Positions 6,521 to 11,111 of a stretch of DNA of 11,111 nucleotides are shown in pieces. Under the pieces are notes generated by a model. The model saw nothing but the letters and a program-made list of their open reading frames with translations. It made no database searches and was not told the DNA's origin. This DNA comes from an uncultured Bacteriovorax sp. GTDB taxonomy: Bacteria; Bdellovibrionota; Bacteriovoracia; Bacteriovoracales; Bacteriovoracaceae. The position numbers were made by a program, and so were the translations under genes. Location of the stretch: the NCBI GenBank assembly GCA_946480715.1, contig CAMLKK010000065.1, forward strand, positions 1-11,111. Direction: 5' to 3'. Position 1 is the stretch's first letter. Every line of letters starts with the position of its first letter.

Positions 6521-6857
6521 GTTTTGAAAGATCATTAATCTGCTTTTCAATTTCAGCAGTATTTATTTTTCCTTTCGTTAACTCAACAGCTTTATCAGGA
6601 TCATTGCGAACCATACCAATGGCCGTTTCTTTGAGCGCTGTTAATTCATTCGCGCTCATGCCTGCGAGTTGTTTGGTCGCTTTGTCATAATCTTCTTGCG
6701 AGATCTGTCCGTTCTTTTTTAAATTCTCTAAACTTTTTTGAATCTCACCGGGGGTAACAGAAAAATTTGCGAGTGGATCGACTTCATCGTTTGCATTCAC
6801 AGTATTAATTGAAAGCAGACTTACAATAATGAACGACAAAGAAAGACGCTTGAACAT
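6510..6857 (-). CDS. Small secreted protein with SHOCT-like helical segment
   Basis: This 115-residue protein starts with MFKRLSLSFIIVSLLSINTV and NA, a clear Sec signal peptide with cleavage likely after Ala22. The mature part is short, charged and helix-rich. IQKSLENLKKNGQISQEDYD resembles the SHOCT pattern (helix, Lys-x-Gly-x-Ile, then Glu/Asp-rich turn and helix), followed by a second helical stretch ending at SKPNP. Its function is unknown; SHOCT-type segments are often oligomerisation modules. The frame extends upstream to 6887, but the ATG at 6857 is chosen because AGGAGA lies eight bases upstream and the signal peptide starts there. The stop overlaps the end of the convergent lipoprotein gene by 11 bases, with no terminator between them. 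Confidence 0.75.
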   Translation of the reverse strand: MFKRLSLSFIIVSLLSINTVNANDEVDPLANFSVTPGEIQKSLENLKKNGQISQEDYDKATKQLAGMSANELTALKETAIGMVRNDPDKAVELTKGKINTAEIEKQINDLSKPNP

Positions 6858-6917
6858 GCAGAAATCTCCTGGGTTAAGACAAGTCATTCTAACATTCTTT
6901 ATTTATGGAAGATTTCT

Positions 6918-7000
6918 GAGGAGGTAAGTGCTTAATGGCAGGTTTCAAGAGAGGCGAAGTCATTAAAAACTCTGCCCAACGTAATGGGCAGAGGGGATAA
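6918..7000 (+). CDS. Candidate 21-residue small ORF with perfect Shine-Dalgarno
   Basis: GAGGAGGT (6918-6925) is a full-strength Shine-Dalgarno, nine bases before ATG 6935. The frame runs 21 codons to TAA 6998-7000 and encodes a basic, Gly- and Arg-rich peptide beginning MAGFKRGEVIKN and ending RNGQRG. It lies between two minus-strand genes, and its second half coincides with the hairpin that terminates yebC on the other strand. No clear promoter was found. It could be a real small protein or leader peptide, or a chance ribosome-binding motif. The range given includes the Shine-Dalgarno; the coding part is 6935-7000. Confidence 0.3.
6965..6993 (-). terminator. Rho-independent terminator of yebC
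   Basis: On the minus strand, CTCTGCCC and GGGCAGAG form a perfect 8-bp stem (plus-strand 6970-6977 with 6986-6993). One further A-T pair can close the loop, and TTTTT follows (plus-strand A-tract 6965-6969). It starts about 10 bases beyond the yebC stop, in the expected position and orientation. Confidence 0.8.
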
Positions 7001-7002
7001 TT

Positions 7003-7734
7003 TTAAAGATCGGCGAAAGAGTCTTCCCACTTCACGTTGTGGTACACCTTTGTCACGTCATCATCTCCTTCGAGAAGATCAACGAGTTTCATAATTGTTT
7101 TGAAAGTTTCAGCATCGATTTCTTTGTGAGTAAGTGGAACTCTTTCAAGGCCCGCTTCTTCTGCAGTAATTTTTAGTTCGTCCAGTTTACCTTGAATCGC
7201 CCCAAATGCTTCCATCGGTCCAGTGACAGTGTAAAAACCATCTTCCAGCACAACATCATCAGCTCCAGCATCGATCATATCAAGTGTGAATTCATCTTCG
7301 TTTAGTTTGCCTGAAGCGATTTCGAAAACGGCCTTACGTTCGAAAACAAATTGAAGGCAACCAGTTGTTCCGAGTGATCCGCCACATTTGTTGAAAAAGT
7401 TTCTTACGTTCGCAACAGTTCTTGTCACGTTGTTTGTTGAAGCTTCAACAAAAATCGCTACACCGTTTGGTCCGTAACCTTCGTAAGCGATGTCTTCGTA
7501 TCCTTCGTCTTCATTTCCTAGACCTTTTTTAATAGCGCGATCAACGTTGTCTTTAGGCACGTTGTATTTGCGGCATCTTTCAAGCGCAATACGAAGCATG
7601 AAATTACTTTCAACTTCTTCACCGCCGTTTTTAACGGCCTTAGTAACTTCTCTTAGAGTTTTTGTGTAGATCAAAGAGCGTTGCTTATCAGAAGCCCCTT
7701 TTTTCTCTTTGATGTTGTTCCACTTGCGTCCCAT
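7003..7734 (-). CDS. yebC: YebC/PmpR family protein (TACO1-like)
   Basis: This 243-residue cytosolic protein has the normal family length and the diagnostic N-terminus MGRKWNNIKEKKGASDKQRS. It also has the conserved segments LRIALERCRKYNVPKDNVDRAI, YEGYGPNGVAIFVEASTNNV and NKCGGSLGTTGCLQFVFE, and an acidic C-terminal region (LVDLLEGDDDVTKVYHN). YebC proteins were long annotated as transcriptional regulators. Relatives of TACO1 are now linked to translation, helping ribosomes through difficult proline-rich stretches. AAGGAAA precedes the ATG at 7734 with good spacing. The gene has its own strong terminator and a possible promoter behind the GNAT gene, so it may form a separate transcription unit. 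Nothing looks degraded. Confidence 0.95.
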   Translation of the reverse strand: MGRKWNNIKEKKGASDKQRSLIYTKTLREVTKAVKNGGEEVESNFMLRIALERCRKYNVPKDNVDRAIKKGLGNEDEGYEDIAYEGYGPNGVAIFVEASTNNVTRTVANVRNFFNKCGGSLGTTGCLQFVFERKAVFEIASGKLNEDEFTLDMIDAGADDVVLEDGFYTVTGPMEAFGAIQGKLDELKITAEEAGLERVPLTHKEIDAETFKTIMKLVDLLEGDDDVTKVYHNVKWEDSFADL

Positions 7735-7770
7735 TGAATTTCCTTATGAAAATGACTTTTTGAAGAATTT

Positions 7771-7799
7771 ATTCTAGCGTTTTTTATGCAGCTTTTAAA
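7771..7799 (-). promoter_or_regulatory. Possible promoter for yebC
   Basis: On the minus strand, TTTAAA (plus 7794-7799; four of six -35 matches) is followed after 17 bases by TAGAAT (plus 7771-7776; five of six -10 matches). It lies between the GNAT stop and the yebC start, and the -35 box overlaps the GNAT stop codon. AT-rich sequence can give such matches by chance. Confidence 0.4.
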
Positions 7800-8289
7800 G
7801 TAAGGCTTCAAAATAAATGAAGCCGTCACCCGTGTGACGAATATGTAAATCTCTGTGTTTCTTTGAAAACTTATCCAGCAATTTGGCCATTTTTACATTG
7901 CTAGTATGGTAGTCGCCGTAGAAGTTTTCGATTCCTACTTTTTTAGCGCGCTCAGCAATAGCATCCATCAAGCGCATGCCGAGTCCACGACCTTGGTAAC
8001 AATCGACAATGGTGATCCCAATTTCGGCCATATGAGTATCGTCGTTTTTTCGAATGGCCCGAATGACTCCGGCCGGGAGAAGTTTTCCATCAAGATGATG
8101 AACGGCCACGTAGGCAAGGTGATTGTCCTGATCAACTTCGGTAAAGAATTTAAGTTCAGCTTCCGAAAGTTCTTTTTTCGCTGAAAAAAATCTCTGACGA
8201 ATAGATTCCGGAGACATCATCTGCAATCCAACTTGCAGCGGGATTTTATCAGAGGGAAGAATTGGTCGGATTTCGAAAAAGTCTTCCAT
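7795..8289 (-). CDS. GNAT-family N-acetyltransferase, similar to the acetyltransferase domain of Pat
   Basis: This 164-residue single-domain protein transfers an acetyl group from acetyl-CoA to an unidentified acceptor. Motif A is clear: AEIGITIVDCYQGRGLG, with the pyrophosphate-binding QGRGLG at 99-104, followed by the helix MRLMDAIAERAKKVGI. The upstream segment MSPESIRQRFFSAKKELSEAE (25-45) resembles the equivalent part of Pat-type protein lysine acetyltransferases, which sense or control metabolic enzymes. The CoA-binding or nucleotide-binding domains fused to some Pat proteins are absent, so the target remains open. The start at 8289 lies 10 bases after the stop of the ABC-F gene, and its AGGAA Shine-Dalgarno overlaps that stop. 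This implies co-transcription with the ABC-F gene. The family call is firm; the substrate is not known. Confidence 0.88.
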   Translation of the reverse strand: MEDFFEIRPILPSDKIPLQVGLQMMSPESIRQRFFSAKKELSEAELKFFTEVDQDNHLAYVAVHHLDGKLLPAGVIRAIRKNDDTHMAEIGITIVDCYQGRGLGMRLMDAIAERAKKVGIENFYGDYHTSNVKMAKLLDKFSKKHRDLHIRHTGDGFIYFEALL

Positions 8290-8299
8290 CTGATTTTTC

Positions 8300-9883
8300 C
8301 TAGTTTAGTCCTAAGTATTCATCAAACGATTTTTCAACGTCGATGATTGAACCGTCTGGCTGAATATCGATAATTCTGTTGGCCACAGTCTGAACGAATT
8401 CATGATCGTGACAAGCGAAGATCAGTGGATTGTCCCACTTCTTAAGCCCTTCGTTCACCGAAGTAATACTTTCAAGATCAAGGTGGTTTGTTGGACCATC
8501 CATGATGAGAACGTTTGGTGCTTCAAGCATCATCTTTGAAAGCATCATACGAACTTTTTCACCACCGGATAAAACGTTTGTTTTCTTTTGTGATTCTTCA
8601 CCAGTGAAAAGCATACGTCCTAAGAAACCGCGAACGAAAGATTCGTCTTTATCTTCTGAGTAATCTCTCAACCAATCAACGAGGTTGTAGCGGCCATCTG
8701 AAAAGTATGAAGTGTTGTCAGCAGGGAAGTATGAACGTTGGATTGTTACACCCCAAGTGACGTTTCCTGAGTCTGGAGTTGTGACACCCGCAAGTACATC
8801 CATGAGAGCAGAGCACTGTTGATCGCTTCCGAGAAGAACGATCTTATCTGTCTTTCTGACCTGGAAAGAAATGTTTTTAAACATAACTTTTCCATCAACT
8901 GTTTTAGAAAGTTTTTCAACGTTAAGAACATCTTTACCAAGTTCTTTTTTCGCTTTGAAGTGAACGTAGGGATATTTTCTCGTTGATGGTTGAATGTCTT
9001 CAAGCGTGATTTTTTCAAGCATCTTCTGACGAGAAGTTGCTTGTTTTGATTTCGAAGCGTTCGCCGAGAATCTCGCGATGAACTCTTTAAGTTCTTTAAT
9101 TTTTTCTTCAGTCTTTTTGTTCTGATTTGATTTTAACGTCACCGCAAGCTGAGAAGACTGGTACCAGAAATCGTAGTTACCAGTGTAAATTTTAATTTTT
9201 CCGAAATCGATATCCGCCATGTGCGTACACACTTTATTCAAGAAGTGACGGTCGTGGGAAACTACGATAACGGTATTTTCAAATTGAGCGAGAAAGTTTT
9301 CTAACCAATGAATCGCTTTCATATCCAAGTGGTTGGTAGGCTCATCGAGAAGAAGAATATCTGGTTTACCAAAAAGCGCCTGGGCAAGAAGGACTTTAAC
9401 TTTTTCTCCACCGTTTAGTTCACGCATTTTTTTTGAAAGCAATTCTTCTTTGATACCCAGACCAGAAAGCATTGTTGCCGCTTCTGATTCCGCTTCCCAT
9501 CCATTCATTTCACCAAAGGCCGCTTCGAGTTCAGCGGCACGAACACCATCAGCATCAGAAAAATCTTCCTTTGCATAAAGCGCATCTTTTTCTTCCATGA
9601 TGTCGACGAGTTTTTTATTTCCCATGATCACAGTTTTTAAAACTTCTACATCGTCGAATAAGAAGTGATCCTGTTTTAAAACAGAAAGGCGCTGTCCTGG
9701 AGTGATGAAAACATTTCCAGTTGAACTAGGAATTTCACCCGAAAGAATTTTAAGAAATGTCGATTTACCGGCGCCGTTAGCACCAATGAGTCCGTAACAA
9801 TTTCCCGGAGAAAATTTAATATCAACTTCTTCGAAGAGTTTGCGTGCACCGTATCTAAGACCAACATTCTGGCAAATGATCAT
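8300..9883 (-). CDS. ABC-F family ATPase, YbiT-like, with degenerate second nucleotide-binding domain
   Basis: This is a soluble tandem-ABC protein of 527 residues with no membrane segments, of the ABC-F type that acts at the ribosomal E site. Domain 1 is intact: Walker A GANGAGKS (34-41), signature LNGGEKV (156-162), Walker B ILLLDE (176-181) and switch His210. A charged linker of about 236-310 carries the P-site tRNA interaction motif region. In domain 2 the P-loop reads VLLGSDQQCSAL (349-360) with no Lys, and Walker B ends MDG (461-463) with Gly in place of the catalytic Glu, while signature LSGGEKV (438-444) and His492 remain. The sequence WGVTIQRSYFPADN and the block NLVDWLRDYS to LGRMLFTGEE are typical of YbiT-like members. 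The ATG at 9883 has AAGGA eight bases upstream. The GNAT gene follows in the same operon. Role in translation is inferred from the family. Confidence 0.93.
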   Translation of the reverse strand: MIICQNVGLRYGARKLFEEVDIKFSPGNCYGLIGANGAGKSTFLKILSGEIPSSTGNVFITPGQRLSVLKQDHFLFDDVEVLKTVIMGNKKLVDIMEEKDALYAKEDFSDADGVRAAELEAAFGEMNGWEAESEAATMLSGLGIKEELLSKKMRELNGGEKVKVLLAQALFGKPDILLLDEPTNHLDMKAIHWLENFLAQFENTVIVVSHDRHFLNKVCTHMADIDFGKIKIYTGNYDFWYQSSQLAVTLKSNQNKKTEEKIKELKEFIARFSANASKSKQATSRQKMLEKITLEDIQPSTRKYPYVHFKAKKELGKDVLNVEKLSKTVDGKVMFKNISFQVRKTDKIVLLGSDQQCSALMDVLAGVTTPDSGNVTWGVTIQRSYFPADNTSYFSDGRYNLVDWLRDYSEDKDESFVRGFLGRMLFTGEESQKKTNVLSGGEKVRMMLSKMMLEAPNVLIMDGPTNHLDLESITSVNEGLKKWDNPLIFACHDHEFVQTVANRIIDIQPDGSIIDVEKSFDEYLGLN

Positions 9884-9913
9884 TTCGTATTCCTTATAGC
9901 TATTTTGTTGCTT

Positions 9914-9942
9914 CTTTTTAGACTGAAATCAGGGAAAAGTCA
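9914..9942 (-). promoter_or_regulatory. Possible promoter for the ABC-F/GNAT operon
   Basis: On the minus strand, CTGACT (plus 9937-9942) and TAAAAA (plus 9914-9919) are separated by 17 bases, each with four of six consensus matches. The position, about 30 bases before the ABC-F start codon, is right for a promoter. The matches are modest, so this is tentative. Confidence 0.3.
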
Positions 9943-10019
9943 GTGGTTTTTCGTGAGTTCGGAGCACTGAGAAAAAATTAAGGCTGTACTGGCCTGTTTT
10001 AGGGGGGTATTTTAAAGGA

Positions 10020-10283
10020 ATGGACAAAGAATTAAGCGAAAACTTCATACCTAAATATGAATCAGCTAGAATTGCTGTGGAAAGAGCGCGTGCCCGTGTG
10101 CGCGAGAACAATGAAATGGTCTCTAAGCTCAAAGGGGAGTCGAACATCGATTCGGAAGATGAGAACTGCCCGTTTGCTAACGCAGAAAATTTTTCCCCAG
10201 ACGCCTCATATGCCTTTGATTTGTATAAAATTAAATCAACAAACGGCATTTCAGATTTTTTCAAAGACATCTTTGGAGTTTAA
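10020..10283 (+). CDS. Small hypothetical protein (87 aa), first gene of the rapA cluster
   Basis: I do not recognise this 87-residue protein. Residues 2-38 look like a continuous charged helix (ARIAVERARARVRENNEMVS), possibly a coiled coil. An acidic stretch SNIDSEDENC and a C-terminus rich in Phe and Asp (ISDFFKDIFGV) follow. It has no signal peptide or membrane segment. The ATG at 10020 has GGA directly before it, too close for a normal Shine-Dalgarno. A purine run AGGGGGG at 10001-10007 lies 12 bases upstream, a bit far, so initiation may be weak or the start imprecise. The next gene begins 3 bases after its stop, which argues for a real operon member. A longer overlapping frame from 10057 is considered a shadow. 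Confidence 0.6.
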   Translation: MDKELSENFIPKYESARIAVERARARVRENNEMVSKLKGESNIDSEDENCPFANAENFSPDASYAFDLYKIKSTNGISDFFKDIFGV

Positions 10284-10286
10284 CTC

Positions 10287-10427
10287 ATGGCCCGCAAGCA
10301 AAAGCAAAAAGCTTTAAAGTCACACTTGTCACAAGCAGATATCGAAATTGGAAAGAAGAGAATCTATTTTCTCCTCGCTTTGATCGTGGTATCGCTCATC
10401 GTGGCCGCTGTTAACATGCACTACTAA
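10287..10427 (+). CDS. Small single-pass membrane protein (46 aa)
   Basis: This short ORF encodes 46 residues: a strongly basic N-terminus (MARKQKQKALKSH), a short polar segment, and one hydrophobic helix of about 17 residues (YFLLALIVVSLIVAAVN) ending at MHY. The layout suggests a tail-anchored or N-in inner-membrane protein. GGAG at 10275-10278 lies eight bases before the ATG, a good Shine-Dalgarno. It starts 3 bases after the preceding gene and ends 31 bases before rapA. The family is unknown. It is too short for most automatic gene callers, but its ribosome-binding site, spacing and membrane helix support it. Confidence 0.65.
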   Translation: MARKQKQKALKSHLSQADIEIGKKRIYFLLALIVVSLIVAAVNMHY

Positions 10428-10458
10428 TACAATCATCACACTTCACTAAGGATAAACC

Positions 10459-11111
10459 GTGAGTTCATTGAAACCCGGACAACGCTATATGAGCGAGACC
10501 GAGCCAGAATTAGGTCTTGGCATTCTCGCGCACATTGAAGCTAAAACTATTAAAATTAATTTCCCCGCTGCTAAAGCTGAACGCACCTATGGATCAAAAG
10601 GCGCGCCTATTAAACGCGTAATTTTTTCTGTCGGTGATGAAATCACCTTACGAACAGGCGAGCGCCATCCCGTGGAATCCGTTATTGATCACGAAGGACT
10701 GGTGGCCTATCTCAGTCAGGGTCACGCGTTCGATGAAAGAGATCTCTCTGATTCATTGAGTTTCAGTAAGCCGCAAGAGAGAATTTTTAACGGCACTGTT
10801 GATTCACCGGCACTTTTTAATCTTCGATACAAAACGCTCACGCATAAAAATAGACTGACTCAATCTTCAGCGCGTGGATTTATTGGCGGTCGAATGAATC
10901 TCATTCCTCACCAGTTTTACGTGGCTCACCAGATTGCCGATCGACCGATTCCGCGCGTGCTTTTAGCAGACGAAGTAGGACTTGGAAAAACAATTGAAGC
11001 AGGCCTTGCGCTTCATCACCTCATTTTAAGTGAGCGAGTGAAACGAGCTCTCATCGTCGTACCTGATTCGCTCGTTTATCAATGGTTCATTGAAATGCTT
11101 CGCAAATTCAA
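10459..11111 (+). CDS. rapA: RapA, RNA polymerase-associated Swi2/Snf2 ATPase (3' partial)
   Basis: The first 217 residues of RapA/HepA are present. RapA is an ATP-driven translocase that binds RNA polymerase and promotes its recycling after transcription. The N-terminal domain matches the family well: KPGQRYMSETEPELGLGIL (5-23), the equivalent of the Tudor-like segment. The block SFSKPQERIFNG (101-112), RMNLIPHQFYVAHQIADR (145-162), and the helicase motif I region RVLLADEVGLGKTIEAGLAL (166-185; Walker A GLGKT at 174-178) follow. VVPDSLVYQW (200-209) matches motif Ia. The start is GTG 10459, with AAGGA six bases upstream. About three quarters of the gene, including the second helicase lobe, lies beyond the window. 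It follows two small ORFs and is probably transcribed with them. All visible motifs are intact. Confidence 0.93.
   Translation, partial: MSSLKPGQRYMSETEPELGLGILAHIEAKTIKINFPAAKAERTYGSKGAPIKRVIFSVGDEITLRTGERHPVESVIDHEGLVAYLSQGHAFDERDLSDSLSFSKPQERIFNGTVDSPALFNLRYKTLTHKNRLTQSSARGFIGGRMNLIPHQFYVAHQIADRPIPRVLLADEVGLGKTIEAGLALHHLILSERVKRALIVVPDSLVYQWFIEMLRKF

Noticed and set aside
6858..6887. Ten extra N-terminal residues of the SHOCT-like protein
   Set aside because: They contain the Shine-Dalgarno for ATG 6857 and would spoil the signal peptide.
9990..10019. GC-rich and purine-rich stretch before the 87-residue ORF as a promoter or riboswitch
   Set aside because: No -35/-10 pair with acceptable spacing and no convincing secondary structure could be found by eye.
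10057..10317. 86-codon plus-strand ORF overlapping the small genes ahead of rapA
   Set aside because: It lacks a Shine-Dalgarno, overlaps both better-supported small ORFs in another frame, and its product looks like a random, basic out-of-frame translation.

Overview
The window is about 11.1 kb of compact, AT-leaning bacterial chromosome with short intergenic gaps. No tRNA, rRNA, CRISPR array, insertion sequence or phage gene was seen. Most genes have recognisable Shine-Dalgarno sites, two promoters look close to sigma70 type, and three proteins begin with Gram-negative-style export signals, one of them a lipoprotein signal. RapA and a DctP-type binding protein fit a proteobacterium-like organism. 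The mix of housekeeping genes and small exported orphans recalls the predatory Bdellovibrionota (Bacteriovorax/Peredibacter type), but that placement is a guess from general appearance and no marker gene settles it.

Region 1 (1-3176, plus strand) is a tightly packed probable operon. It holds the end of an unidentified gene, the TldD zinc peptidase (HExxxH and C-terminal Cys present), its non-catalytic partner TldE/PmbA, and, overlapping the tldE stop, a short protein resembling the RibD C-terminal reductase domain but cut off at its C-terminus. Its stop codon overlaps that of a large polytopic membrane protein on the minus strand (3173-4510).

Region 2 (4511-6520) starts with a divergent intergenic region. 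It contains a long inverted repeat and a near-consensus promoter (TTGACA-N17-GATAAT) driving an orphan DctP-type periplasmic binding protein. A canonical rho-independent terminator follows the dctP stop, but it lies inside the signal-peptide codons of the next gene. That gene encodes an SGNH-hydrolase-like lipoprotein whose nucleophile Ser is replaced by Glu.

Region 3 (6510-9883, minus strand) contains a small secreted SHOCT-like protein, YebC (with its own terminator and possible promoter), a Pat-like GNAT acetyltransferase, and an ABC-F ATPase of the YbiT type. The ABC-F protein and the GNAT form a two-gene unit. The second nucleotide-binding domain of the ABC-F protein has lost both the P-loop Lys and the Walker B Glu. 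A 21-codon plus-strand ORF with a perfect Shine-Dalgarno lies between the SHOCT-like gene and yebC.

Region 4 (10020-11111, plus strand) is a probable operon of an unknown 87-residue protein, an unknown 46-residue single-pass membrane protein, and the N-terminal part of RapA, the RNA polymerase-recycling Swi2/Snf2 ATPase, which runs off the window.

Much of the content is conserved housekeeping (TldD/E, YebC, ABC-F, RapA). The less usual material is the terminator-in-gene arrangement, the degenerate SGNH, DctP, RibD and ABC-F domains, and the small ORFs. I see no clear complete novel multi-gene system.
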